From NCED01 sp035493955 (GTDB taxonomy: Bacteria; Pseudomonadota; Alphaproteobacteria; Caulobacterales; Caulobacteraceae), in contig DATJHI010000036.1 of the NCBI GenBank assembly GCA_035493955.1, positions 124,001-188,000 on the forward strand: 64,000 bases of DNA. Reading direction: 5' to 3'. Shown here piece by piece: positions 24,975 to 33,535 of the stretch (positions are counted from its first letter, which is position 1; each line of letters opens with the position of its first letter). A program made the translations under genes and the position numbers. A model generated the notes under the pieces. That model was given only the letters and a program-made list of their open reading frames with translations. It was not told the DNA's origin and did not search any database.

Positions 24975-25997
24975 ATGGCGCAGGAACAGAACGCGGGAGC
25001 CGTTTCCCCCCAGGTCACCGTGGCGATCGTCGCCTACCAGTCAGGGGACTATCTGCAGCCCTGCCTCGACGCCCTGGCGGCCCAGACCTATCGCGACTTC
25101 GAGGCGGTGATCGTCGACAACGACTCCACCGACGGGTCGATCGAACGGGTCCGGCTGCCCGACGCCCGTTTCCGCATCGAGAAGATGGGCAAGAACCTGG
25201 GGTTCGCCGTCGCCAACAATGTCGCCGCCCGCGGCAGCCGCGCCCCCTGGCTGGCGACCTTGAACCCCGACACCCGCGCCGAGCCGCAGTGGCTGGACAG
25301 GCTGATGGCCGCTACCGTCCGGTGGCCGGGCGCCGCCAGTTTCGGCTCCACCCAGATCAGCCTCGACCGCCCGGACGAACTCGACGGTGTGGGCGACGTC
25401 TGGCACGCGGCGGGCCTGGCCTGGCGCGCCCGGCTGGGCCGCCCGGTCGGCGACACGCCCCCCGAGGGCGAGGTGTTCGGCCCCTGCGCGGCGGCCGCCC
25501 TCTACCGCCGCGACGCCTTCCTCGAGCTCGGCGGCTTCGACGAGAGCTATTTCTGCTACTGCGAGGACGTGGACCTGGCCTATCGCCTGCGGCTGGCCGG
25601 CTGGACCGCGGTGCAGGTTCCGGACGCCGTGGTCCGCCACGCCGGCTCCGGCATTTCGGGACGGACCTCGGAGTTCACCATCTTCCACGGCCACCGCAAC
25701 CGGGTCTGGACCTACGTCAAGAACACGCCCGGCCCGTGGTTCTGGCTCTTGCTGCCCTACCACATGGGCTACAATGCGCTGATGGCCTACACCGGCTTCC
25801 GCATCGGCAAAGGGCCGCCGATGGTCCGGGCCTACTGGGCGGCCCTGACAGGCATCGGTCCCGTGTGGGCCGCGCGCCGCAAGGTCCAGAAAGCCCGAAA
25901 AGCCAGCATCAGGAGCCTGTTCCGCGCCATGGCGTGGGAGCCCAAGGCCCCGTTGCGCCGCGACGTGGCCCGCCGCTTGCAGACGCGCCCCGAGTAG
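24975..25997 (+). CDS. Glycosyltransferase family 2 (rhamnosyltransferase-like)
   Basis: 340 residues from the ATG at 24975; an upstream extension to 24816 overlaps the divergent promoter and lacks similarity. The GT-A nucleotide-sugar fold is marked by VTVAIVAYQSGDYLQPCLDA, AVIVDNDSTDGSIE, TLNPDTRAE and the acceptor-side FDESYFCYCEDVDLAYRLRL. Enzymes of this kind add sugars such as rhamnose to polysaccharide or lipid acceptors on the inner face of the cytoplasmic membrane. It stands alone here, without other polysaccharide genes, so the acceptor cannot be named. Confidence 0.85.
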   Translation: MAQEQNAGAVSPQVTVAIVAYQSGDYLQPCLDALAAQTYRDFEAVIVDNDSTDGSIERVRLPDARFRIEKMGKNLGFAVANNVAARGSRAPWLATLNPDTRAEPQWLDRLMAATVRWPGAASFGSTQISLDRPDELDGVGDVWHAAGLAWRARLGRPVGDTPPEGEVFGPCAAAALYRRDAFLELGGFDESYFCYCEDVDLAYRLRLAGWTAVQVPDAVVRHAGSGISGRTSEFTIFHGHRNRVWTYVKNTPGPWFWLLLPYHMGYNALMAYTGFRIGKGPPMVRAYWAALTGIGPVWAARRKVQKARKASIRSLFRAMAWEPKAPLRRDVARRLQTRPE

Positions 25998-26054
25998 CGT
26001 TTTGACACGCATCCGGTTTATAAAAGCCGGCGAGGCGATAAAGGAGCATTGGCT

Positions 26055-27140
26055 GTGGCCCGTATTACTTTGAGACAACTTCTCGACCACGCGGCTGAGC
26101 ACAGCTACGGCCTGCCCGCCTTCAACATCAACAACATGGAACAGGGTCTGGCGATCATGGAGGCCGCCGAGGCGGTCGATGCCCCGGTGATCATCCAGGC
26201 CAGCCGGGGCGCCCGGGCCTACGCCAACGACGTCATGCTGGCCCGGCTGATCGACGCCCTGGTCGAGATCTACCCCCAGATCCCGGTCTGCATGCACCAG
26301 GACCACGGCAACAGCCCGGCCACCTGCGCCACCGCCATCCAGTATGGCTTCACCTCGGTGATGATGGACGGCAGCCTGAAGGCCGACGGCAAGACCCCGG
26401 CCGACTACGACTACAACGTCGACGTGACCCGGCGGGTCGTCGACATGGCCCACGCCTGCGGCGTCTCGGTCGAAGGCGAGCTCGGCGTGCTTGGCAGCCT
26501 CGAAACCGGCATGGGCGAGAAGGAGGACGGCCACGGCTTCGAGGGCAAGCTCGACCACAGCCAGCTCCTGACCGATCCTGACCAGGCGGTGGACTTCGTC
26601 CGCGCCACGGGCGTCGACGCCCTGGCCATCGCCATGGGCACCAGCCACGGCGCCTACAAATTCAGCCGCAAGCCCGACGGGGACGTGCTGGCCATGGGGG
26701 TGATCGAGGAGATCCACCGCCGCCTGCCCAACACCCACCTGGTCATGCACGGCTCGTCCTCCGTGCCCCAGGACCTGCAGGACATCATAAACAAGCACGG
26801 CGGCGAGATGCCCCAGACCTGGGGGGTCCCGGTCGAGGAGATCCAGCGCGGGATCAAGCACGGCGTGCGCAAGATCAACATCGACACCGACAACCGGATG
26901 GCCATCACCGGCGCCATCCGCAAGGTGTTCGCCGAAAAGCCCGGCGAGTTCGATCCGCGCAGCTATCTGAAGCCGGCCAAGGAGGCGATGCGCAAGATCT
27001 GCATCCAGCGCTTCCAGGAGTTCGGGGCCGAGGGCTGGGCCGGCAAGATCCGTCCCCTGTCCACCGCGGCCATGGCCAAGCGTTACGTTTCGGGCGAACT
27101 GTCGCCCCAACTCGAAACGGTCCGGGTCGCGGCGGCGTAG
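26055..27140 (+). CDS. fba: Class II fructose-bisphosphate aldolase
   Basis: 361 residues. A GTG start at 26055 is preferred: AAGGAG lies eight bases upstream and the product begins MARITLRQLLDHAAEHSYG; a TTG at 26049 is too close to that site. The zinc-binding region is VCMHQDHGNSPATC, followed by the dihydroxyacetone phosphate motif GELGVLGSLE, and later MHGSSSVP and KINIDTDNR. The enzyme splits fructose 1,6-bisphosphate in glycolysis and joins trioses in gluconeogenesis. It is a single-gene unit ending in a hairpin. Confidence 0.95.
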   Translation: MARITLRQLLDHAAEHSYGLPAFNINNMEQGLAIMEAAEAVDAPVIIQASRGARAYANDVMLARLIDALVEIYPQIPVCMHQDHGNSPATCATAIQYGFTSVMMDGSLKADGKTPADYDYNVDVTRRVVDMAHACGVSVEGELGVLGSLETGMGEKEDGHGFEGKLDHSQLLTDPDQAVDFVRATGVDALAIAMGTSHGAYKFSRKPDGDVLAMGVIEEIHRRLPNTHLVMHGSSSVPQDLQDIINKHGGEMPQTWGVPVEEIQRGIKHGVRKINIDTDNRMAITGAIRKVFAEKPGEFDPRSYLKPAKEAMRKICIQRFQEFGAEGWAGKIRPLSTAAMAKRYVSGELSPQLETVRVAAA

Positions 27141-27146
27141 ACAAGA

Positions 27147-27173
27147 AGCGCCTCTCCCTTGTGGGGAGGCGCT
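27147..27173. terminator. Terminator-like palindrome between fba and the amine oxidase
   Basis: AGCGCCTCTCCC pairs with GGGGAGGCGCT around TTGT, with one bulged base, and overlaps the last codon of the convergent oxidase gene. The core CTCCCTTGTGGGGAG resembles the repeat arms between dnaN and recF, so this may be a single repeat copy used as a terminator. Confidence 0.6.
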
Positions 27174-28407
27174 ATAGCCTCAGCGCCTTCAGCGCGGCTT
27201 CGGCCGCGGCGACGCCGGTCTCGTAGGCCCCGTGCGCGGTCGAGAAATGGTGCGGCGAACAGGCCTCGCCGGCGAAGAACAACCTCTCCTCCACCGGCGC
27301 CGCCAGCACCGCCCGCGCCCCCGCATGGCCGGGCCTGGCGTGGGAATAGGCCCCGCCGGTCCAGGGTTCCCGGGCCCAGGTCGAGGCGGTGAGGAAGCGC
27401 GCCTTTCGCCGGAAATCCGAGCCCAGCAGGCTGACCAGTTCCTCGATGGCGAAGGCGCCGAAGGCCGCCTCGCCTTCGCCTTCCAACTCCGCGGCCAGAT
27501 CGCCGCCGAAGAACCCCTCGATCAGGGGGCGGCCGAAAGGGCGCAGGTGGTAAGCGCCCGTCCGCGCCGTGTCGAAACGGGCGACCAGGGTGGTTTCCGC
27601 CGGCAACAGTTCCGGTTCGGACAGGGTCAGGAAGGCCTTGTTTACGTGACCCAGCGGCAGGGCCTCGGCCGCGGCGACCTTGTCGGCCAGGGGCGGATCG
27701 AAGGACAGGCGGCCTGAGGCGATCACCGCGGCGGGGACCGCCACGATCACCGCCCGCGCCTCCAGGATTCCGTCCGCCGTGACCAGCCTCAGGCGCGGTC
27801 CGTCGTGCTCGATCCGGGTGACCGGGGCGCCCAGGGCCATCGGAAGGTCCCTGCCGAAGGTCGCCACCGTGGTCCCATAGCCTTCGCGTATCCGCCAGTT
27901 GGTCCCGGTGTCTTCATAGGCGTGGTAGTCGTGGACCGAGATGTCCGAGAACGGCGCTCCGTTATAGGCGCCGGAAAAGGCGTTCAGCCGGGCGTTCCAG
28001 CGCGACCCCGGCTCCAGCAGTTCCGAGACCGGCCGGTCGGGTCCGGCCACGGCCGCCTCAATCCGCTGTTCCAGGGCGTCGAAGGCCTGGCGATAGGCCT
28101 GCTGTTCCTCAGGAGGATATTGCAGATTGAAGGCCTGGCGCCGCCAGGGCGGCGGGGTCTTGTCCAGGGTCAGGCCCAGGGCTTCGGCGACGCCGGTCCA
28201 GGCGTTCTCGTCGGCCGAATGCAACCAGCCGCAGCCCAGGTCGACCGGGAAGCCCCCCGCCTCGACCGTGTGGGCCCGGCCGCCCAGGCGTGGGCGCGCC
28301 TCGACCAGCAGCGTCGAGACCGGCGCGCCCTTCAGCCGCCGCACGGCGGCTATGCCGGCTGCGCCTCCGCCGACCACGCAAATGTCCACTTCGGTCGCAA
28401 AACTCAT
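27172..28407 (-). CDS. FAD-dependent amine oxidase/flavin-containing oxidoreductase
   Basis: 411 residues. The N-terminal dinucleotide-binding motif is CVVGGGAAGIAAVRRL, then VEARPRLGGRAHT, the second flavin signature of the amine-oxidase group. C-terminal GGAYSHARPG and LFFAGEACSPHHFSTAHGAY complete the FAD site. It should oxidise an amine or related substrate with O2 as acceptor, but substrate specificity is not readable. No signal peptide is seen, so it is cytoplasmic. It diverges from the ABC ATPase gene about 95 nt away. Confidence 0.88.
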   Translation of the reverse strand: MSFATEVDICVVGGGAAGIAAVRRLKGAPVSTLLVEARPRLGGRAHTVEAGGFPVDLGCGWLHSADENAWTGVAEALGLTLDKTPPPWRRQAFNLQYPPEEQQAYRQAFDALEQRIEAAVAGPDRPVSELLEPGSRWNARLNAFSGAYNGAPFSDISVHDYHAYEDTGTNWRIREGYGTTVATFGRDLPMALGAPVTRIEHDGPRLRLVTADGILEARAVIVAVPAAVIASGRLSFDPPLADKVAAAEALPLGHVNKAFLTLSEPELLPAETTLVARFDTARTGAYHLRPFGRPLIEGFFGGDLAAELEGEGEAAFGAFAIEELVSLLGSDFRRKARFLTASTWAREPWTGGAYSHARPGHAGARAVLAAPVEERLFFAGEACSPHHFSTAHGAYETGVAAAEAALKALRL

Positions 28408-28502
28408 CCATCCGTTCTTGCGTCATCGCCCGCCGCCCGCAAGGCCGATGACACCGGCGGCGGGCGCTGGCAGGCTGTCGCGGACCTGAAGGAGCTGACC
28501 CT

Positions 28503-30317
28503 TTGACCGAACCCGCCGCCCCCGTCCTGTCGATCACGGACCTGCGCATCGGCTTTTCCACCTATGACGGAGAGGTTGAGGCGGTCCGCGGCGTTTCCCT
28601 GTCGGTGGCCAAGGGCGAATGTCTGGGAGTGGTCGGCGAAAGCGGCTCGGGCAAGAGCCAGACCTTCATGGCCGCCATGGGCCTTCTGGCCGGCAACGGC
28701 CGGGCCACGGGCAGCATCCGGTTCAAGGGCCAGGAGCTGCTGGGGCTTCCGGTCAAGCAACTGAACCGCATCCGCGGCTCGAAGATGACCATGATCTTCC
28801 AGGACCCGCTGACGGCGCTTACCCCCTATATGCGGATCGGCGACCAGATCGCCGAATCCCTGCGCGCCCATCGGGGGGTCTCCCACGCCGAAGCCCTGAA
28901 GCAGGCCAAGGCCTGGCTCGACCGGGTGCGCATCCCCGATGCGGCGCGGCGCCTGCGCCAATATCCCCACGAGCTGTCGGGGGGGATGCGCCAGCGGGTG
29001 ATGATAGCCGGCGCCATGGCTTGCGGCCCCGAGCTGCTGATCGCCGACGAACCGACCACCGCCCTGGACGTCACCGTCCAGGCCGACGTGCTCGACCTGA
29101 TGGCTGAGCTGAAGCACGAGACCGGGGCGGGACTGATCCTGATCACCCACGACATGGGGGTCATCGCCCGTCTGGCCGACCGGGTCTGCGTCATGCGCAA
29201 GGGGCTGTTCGTGGAGGAGGGGGCCGTCGACGCCGTGTTCCACCGGCCGTCGACGCCCTATACCCGCGAACTGCTGGAGGCGATTCCGCGTCTCGACCGC
29301 GCCGATCGCGGCGGACGGCCCATCCTCGCGCCGCTGCCCAAGGACGCCCCGGTCCTGGTCGAAGGCAAGGACGTCAAGGTCTGGTTCGACGTCCCCGCCG
29401 GCCTGATGAAAAAGCCGCGGAAGCTGCGGGCGGTCGACGGGGTCGATTTCATCATCCGCCGGGGAGAGACCTTGGGGGTGGTGGGCGAAAGCGGGTCCGG
29501 CAAGTCCACCCTGGCGCGGGCGGTCCTGAACCTGATCCCCGCGACGTTCGGCTCGGTGACCCTGATGGGCCGGGACCTGACCAGCGCCGGCCGGGCCGCT
29601 GTCCAGGCCGCGCGCAAGGACCTGCAGATCGTGTTCCAGGATCCCTTGGCCAGCCTCGACCCCCGCGCCACCATCGGCGATTCCATCGCCGAGCCCTTGC
29701 GGGTGTTCCGTTCTGGTCAGACCAGGGCCGAGCGGGACGAGACGGTGCGGGCCATGATGGAGCGGGTGGGCCTGGATCCGGCCCTGATCAACCGCTACCC
29801 GCACGAGCTGTCCGGCGGTCAGAACCAGCGGGTCGGCGTCGCCCGGGCGGTGATCCTGAATCCCCAGCTGGTGATCTGCGACGAAGCGGTCTCGGCCCTG
29901 GACGTCTCGATCCGCGCACAGATCATCGACCTTCTGATCGACCTGCAGCGGTCGATGGGCCTGGCGGTGATGTTCATCAGCCATGACTTGGCGGTGGTGC
30001 GCGAGATCAGCCACCGGGTGATGGTGCTCTATATGGGCCGGGTGATGGAGGAGGCCGACGGTCCGGACCTCTACGCCGACGCCCGCCATCCCTACACCCG
30101 GGCCCTGCTGTCGGCCGCGCCGGTTCCCGATCCCGCGGTGGAGCGCGCTCGTCCGCGGCTTAAGCTGGCCGGAGAGCCCCCCAGCCCGATGGACCCCCTG
30201 ACCTCGCTCCGCTTCCTGCAGTCCAGGCTGCCCCTCGACCCCCTGGCCCAGGTCTATGTCCCCCGACTGGAAGTGGTGGCGCCCGGCCATCGGGTCGCCG
30301 AATTCGATCCCGCCTGA
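28503..30317 (+). CDS. Double ABC ATPase of a peptide/nickel-type transporter (YejF-like)
   Basis: 604 residues from a TTG start at 28503, supported by AAGGAG eight bases upstream. Two complete nucleotide-binding domains are fused. The first has GESGSGKSQ, LSGGMRQRV and LLIADEPTTALDV; the second has GESGSGKSTLA, LSGGQNQRV and LVICDEAVSALDV, where Ala replaces the usual Pro after the catalytic Glu. An oligopeptide-family C-terminal extension follows each domain. It should energise uptake of small peptides. No permease or binding-protein gene lies nearby, so partners must be encoded elsewhere. Confidence 0.9.
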   Translation: MTEPAAPVLSITDLRIGFSTYDGEVEAVRGVSLSVAKGECLGVVGESGSGKSQTFMAAMGLLAGNGRATGSIRFKGQELLGLPVKQLNRIRGSKMTMIFQDPLTALTPYMRIGDQIAESLRAHRGVSHAEALKQAKAWLDRVRIPDAARRLRQYPHELSGGMRQRVMIAGAMACGPELLIADEPTTALDVTVQADVLDLMAELKHETGAGLILITHDMGVIARLADRVCVMRKGLFVEEGAVDAVFHRPSTPYTRELLEAIPRLDRADRGGRPILAPLPKDAPVLVEGKDVKVWFDVPAGLMKKPRKLRAVDGVDFIIRRGETLGVVGESGSGKSTLARAVLNLIPATFGSVTLMGRDLTSAGRAAVQAARKDLQIVFQDPLASLDPRATIGDSIAEPLRVFRSGQTRAERDETVRAMMERVGLDPALINRYPHELSGGQNQRVGVARAVILNPQLVICDEAVSALDVSIRAQIIDLLIDLQRSMGLAVMFISHDLAVVREISHRVMVLYMGRVMEEADGPDLYADARHPYTRALLSAAPVPDPAVERARPRLKLAGEPPSPMDPLTSLRFLQSRLPLDPLAQVYVPRLEVVAPGHRVAEFDPA

Positions 30318-30394
30318 AGCCAAATCGTCGCGGGCTCAACCTTACCGAAAGGGTCCTTGGCTAGAGTGCGCCCATGGACGCCCAAGGACCCGGC

Positions 30395-31480
30395 ATGCGC
30401 ATCGACGTCGTCGCCCCCCTCGACCTCGGCCCGGAGGACCTCGCGGCCTGGGCCCGGTTCCAGGCCGCCGATCCGGCGCTGTCCAATCCGTTCCTGTCCG
30501 CCCACTGGCCGAGGGCCTGCGCCGAGGTGGACGGGCCGGACCGCCGCTTCGGACGGGTGGCGGTGCTGCGCGACACGGCCGGCGCCCCCCTCGGCTTCCT
30601 GCCGGCGCGCCTGTCCCGGGGGGCGTCGCGTCCGATGGGAGCGCCCATGTGCGACTACCAGGCCGTGGTATCCGCCCCCGGCCTGGCGCTCGACCCCCGC
30701 GCCCTGGTGCGGGCGATGGGTGCGGCCCGCTACGACTTCACCCACTTCCTGGCCGATCAGGCGGCCTTCGCCCCCTTCATGCGCGGGCGGTGGGAAAGCC
30801 AGATCGTCGACATCAGCCAGGGTTACGAGGCCTATGCGGCCGAGCGGCGGGCCGGCGGCCACGACATCCTCAAGGACACCGCCAAGAAGGCCCGCAAGCT
30901 GGAGCGCGACCACGGCGAGACGGCGTTCACCGCCCTGTCGGACTCGAGCGCCGACTTCGACGCCCTGATCGACTGGAAGCGCAAACAATACCGCCAGACC
31001 CGCCAGACCGACATCTTCGAGGCCGGCTGGCCGCTGGAACTGCTGCGCAAGCTGCACGCCGCCACCGATCCGGGCTTCCGGGGCGCCCTGTTCACCCTGC
31101 ATGTGGGCGGGCGGCTGGCGGCGGCAAATTTCACCCTGTGCGGCGGCGGGGCCATCTATTGTTGGTTCATCGCGCACGACGCCGGCTTCGCCAAATATTC
31201 CCCCGGCGTGATCCTGATCGACAAGATCCTGCAGTGGGGGGCGGCCGAAGGCTTCCGCGAGCTGGATTTCGGGCCCGGCGACTACCGGTTCAAACTGCAA
31301 CTCGCCAACAGGACGCGTCCCATCGCACATGGCTTCGTCGGCCGGCCTTCGCCGGCCGCCCTGGTGCGCGAAGCCCAGTACCGGGTGCGCACCACCGCCG
31401 AGGCCCTGCCGCTCGGCCGGGTGTCGCATTGGCCGGGCAAGGCCATGCGCCGGGTTGACCTGTGGATGGGCCTGCGCTGA
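30395..31480 (+). CDS. CelD/BcsL-type GNAT acyltransferase
   Basis: 361 residues from the ATG at 30395, which has AAGGA six bases upstream; the ATG at 30374 is an alternative. The central and C-terminal part forms the FemAB-like GNAT fold named after cellulose-cluster protein CelD, with DSSADFDALIDWKRKQYRQT, GFRGALFTLHVGGRLAAANF and ELDFGPGDYRFKLQLANRTR. These enzymes acylate sugars or polysaccharide precursors. In Caulobacter a relative, HfsK, modifies the holdfast polysaccharide; that function is possible but not shown here. No polysaccharide genes adjoin it. Confidence 0.72.
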   Translation: MRIDVVAPLDLGPEDLAAWARFQAADPALSNPFLSAHWPRACAEVDGPDRRFGRVAVLRDTAGAPLGFLPARLSRGASRPMGAPMCDYQAVVSAPGLALDPRALVRAMGAARYDFTHFLADQAAFAPFMRGRWESQIVDISQGYEAYAAERRAGGHDILKDTAKKARKLERDHGETAFTALSDSSADFDALIDWKRKQYRQTRQTDIFEAGWPLELLRKLHAATDPGFRGALFTLHVGGRLAAANFTLCGGGAIYCWFIAHDAGFAKYSPGVILIDKILQWGAAEGFRELDFGPGDYRFKLQLANRTRPIAHGFVGRPSPAALVREAQYRVRTTAEALPLGRVSHWPGKAMRRVDLWMGLR

Positions 31481-31528
31481 GCGGTCGGGCGAAGCGGCTC
31501 TTTAAATTGCGCTGAACAAGCGCCGCCG

Positions 31529-31577
31529 CCGGACCCTTTCAGGGTCGGACGGGCCCGACCCGTTAGAAAGGGTTCGG
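31529..31577 (+). promoter_or_regulatory. Long nested hairpin downstream of the acyltransferase gene
   Basis: CCGGACCCTTTC (31529-31540) pairs with GAAAGGGTTCGG (31566-31577), with one wobble, and inside it GGGTCGG (31542-31548) pairs with CCGACCC (31555-31561) around a 6-nt loop. CTTTA follows. It may end the upstream transcript or form the first part of the ilvA leader. Confidence 0.6.
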
Positions 31578-31592
31578 CTTTACGGCCTTGAA

Positions 31593-31677
31593 CGCGATGG
31601 CCGCCTTAACCGGCTTCCACTTAAGGCTATCGCGCTCTAGGTTGCGCCTCCTTTTTCCGGGCCCTTCAGGGTCCCGG
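31593..31677 (+). promoter_or_regulatory. Two further hairpins just upstream of ilvA
   Basis: Hairpin A (31593-31634): CGCGAT pairs with ATCGCG and GCCTTAA with TTAAGGC, around an 11-nt loop. Hairpin B (31657-31677): CCGGG.CCCT pairs with AGGGTCCCGG with one bulge. Hairpin B ends 19 nt before the ilvA start codon and could mask or expose the ribosome binding region. Confidence 0.5.
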
Positions 31678-31696
31678 TCCCCTTTGGCGTACCGTG

Positions 31697-32899
31697 ATGG
31701 TCATAGACTTCGAACAGATAGAGGCCGCCGCCGCGCGGTTGAAAGGTCACATCGAGCGCACGCCGATGCGCCAATCGCGCACCCTGTCGGAGATCACCGG
31801 GGCCGAGGTCTGGGTCAAGTTCGAGAACCTGCAGTTCACCGCCGCCTACAAGGAGCGCGGCGCCCTGAACAAGCTGCTGCAGCTTACGGAGGCGGAACGG
31901 ACGCGGGGGGTGATCGCCGCCTCGGCCGGCAACCACGCCCAGGGCTTGGCCTATCACGGGGCGCGGCTGGGCATCCCGGTCACCATCGTCATGCCTCGCA
32001 CCACCCCCATGATCAAGGTCGAGCATACCCGCGCCTTCGGGGCGGAGGTGGTTATGGACGGGGACACCTATGACGAGGCGGGGGAGATCGCCCATCGCTT
32101 GTGCGAGGCCCGCGACCTGGTGTTCGTCCACCCGTTCAACGACCCGGCGGTTATCACCGGCCAGGCCACCATCGCGCTCGAGATGTTCGAGGACGTCCCG
32201 GATTTGGAGGTCCTGCCGGTGCCGATCGGCGGCGGCGGCCTGATCGCCGGCGTCGCCACCGCAGCCAAGAGCCTCTCCAACCGGGTTTCCATCGTCGGGG
32301 TCGAGCCGGCCATGTACCCCTCCTTCACCGCCAAGATGCGCGGCGTCCAGGCCGCGGTCGGCGGCCAGACCATCGCCGAGGGCATCGCGGTCAAACAGGT
32401 CGGCGACCTGACCTACGCCGTCGCGCGCCCGCTGATCGACGAGGTGGTGCTGGTCGAGGAGCCCTATTTCGAGCGGGCCGTGGCCCTGTACTGCAATGTC
32501 GAGAAGACCATCGCCGAGGGCGCCGGCGCGGCCTCCCTGGCCGCCCTGCTGGCCCATCCGGAGATGTTCCGCGGCAAGAAGTGCGGGCTGATCCTCACCG
32601 GCGGCAACATCGACACGCGCCTTCTGGCCTCGGTCCTGACCCGCGAACTGGTGCGGGCCCAGCGGCTGGTGTCCCTGCGCATCATCGGCGACGACCGCCC
32701 GGGCCTTCTGGCCAACGTCTCGGCCCTGATCGCCCGCATGGGCGCCAATATCGTCGAGGTGGCGCACAACCGCCTGGCCCTGGACGTGCCGGCCAAGGGC
32801 GCCGAATTCGACATCATGATCGAGACCCGGGACGCCGCCCATACCCGGGAGATCATCGCGGCCCTGCGCGAGGCGGGTTACCCGCCTCGCGCGGTCTAA
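31697..32899 (+). CDS. ilvA: Threonine ammonia-lyase with C-terminal ACT domain
   Basis: 400 residues from the ATG at 31697; a GTG one codon earlier is possible. It is a PLP fold-type II enzyme: Lys52 in FTAAYKERGA should hold the cofactor, followed by ASAGNHAQG and the phosphate-binding loop PIGGGGLIAG. The last 75 residues, from about 325 (LVSLRIIGDDRPGLLANVSA), form a single ACT domain, the shorter type rather than the long biosynthetic E. coli IlvA. It converts threonine to 2-oxobutyrate, a precursor of isoleucine. A hairpin-rich leader precedes it. Confidence 0.93.
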   Translation: MVIDFEQIEAAAARLKGHIERTPMRQSRTLSEITGAEVWVKFENLQFTAAYKERGALNKLLQLTEAERTRGVIAASAGNHAQGLAYHGARLGIPVTIVMPRTTPMIKVEHTRAFGAEVVMDGDTYDEAGEIAHRLCEARDLVFVHPFNDPAVITGQATIALEMFEDVPDLEVLPVPIGGGGLIAGVATAAKSLSNRVSIVGVEPAMYPSFTAKMRGVQAAVGGQTIAEGIAVKQVGDLTYAVARPLIDEVVLVEEPYFERAVALYCNVEKTIAEGAGAASLAALLAHPEMFRGKKCGLILTGGNIDTRLLASVLTRELVRAQRLVSLRIIGDDRPGLLANVSALIARMGANIVEVAHNRLALDVPAKGAEFDIMIETRDAAHTREIIAALREAGYPPRAV

Positions 32900-32951
32900 G
32901 CGCTGGGGTGCGAGGTGGGTTATCCGCCGCGCAGGGTCTGAGGGGAATCGC

Positions 32952-33482
32952 ATGATCAAGAAACTTGTCCTGGTCGCCGCCCTGGCGGCGCTGGCCGCCT
33001 GCTCGCCCAAGCCCAGGGATTCGGGCGAGGGGCTGGGTCCGTTCGCGCCGCGCGACGGCGGCGGCTCGGCCAAGACCGTGGCCGCCGGCCAGGCCTTCCT
33101 GGCCAAGAACGCCAAACAACCCGGCGTGGTCACCCTGCCGTCCGGCCTGCAATACAAGATCGTGCGTGAAGGTCCGCCTGGCGGCGTGCACCCCAAGCCC
33201 CAGGACGAGGTCAAGGTCCACTACGAGGGGACCCTGCTCGATGGCACGGTGTTCGACTCCAGCTACAAGCACGGCCAGCCGGTGGTGTTCACCCTGGGCG
33301 GCCTGATCCCCGGCTGGGTCGAAGGCATCCAGCTGATGAAGCCGGGCGACGAATTCATGCTCTATGTCCCGTCCAAGCTCGGCTACGGCGACTCGGAGGC
33401 CGGACCGATCCCCCCCGGATCGACCCTGGTGTTCAGGATCGAGCTCCTCGGCGTGCTGCAACACTCGACGGGCCTGGGCTGA
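32952..33482 (+). CDS. FKBP-type peptidyl-prolyl isomerase, lipoprotein
   Basis: 176 residues. The signal sequence ends LAALAAC, a clear lipobox with Cys17, so the protein should be anchored in the cell envelope. After a Gly-rich linker the FKBP domain (about 70-170) contains VKVHYEGTLLDGTVFDSSYK, FTLGGLIPGWVEGIQLMKPG and LGYGDSEAGPIPPGSTLVF. It catalyses cis-trans isomerisation of X-Pro bonds and assists folding of envelope proteins. It begins about 50 nt after ilvA on the same strand, but a functional connection is not evident. Confidence 0.93.
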   Translation: MIKKLVLVAALAALAACSPKPRDSGEGLGPFAPRDGGGSAKTVAAGQAFLAKNAKQPGVVTLPSGLQYKIVREGPPGGVHPKPQDEVKVHYEGTLLDGTVFDSSYKHGQPVVFTLGGLIPGWVEGIQLMKPGDEFMLYVPSKLGYGDSEAGPIPPGSTLVFRIELLGVLQHSTGLG

Positions 33483-33535
33483 CTCCCCACGGGAGCCCTA
33501 TCCGATCCGCCTTGATCGGGACTAAGCTCCCCCCA

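Noticed and set aside
26002..26024. TTGACA followed by TTATAAA upstream of fba as a promoter
   Set aside because: The two elements are only about 11 nt apart and the -10 does not fit the Caulobacter pattern, so I did not call it.
31597..32073. Frame starting at 31597 as a complete gene
   Set aside because: It overlaps ilvA out of frame for most of its length; only its first codons are of interest as a possible leader, mentioned in the ilvA finding.
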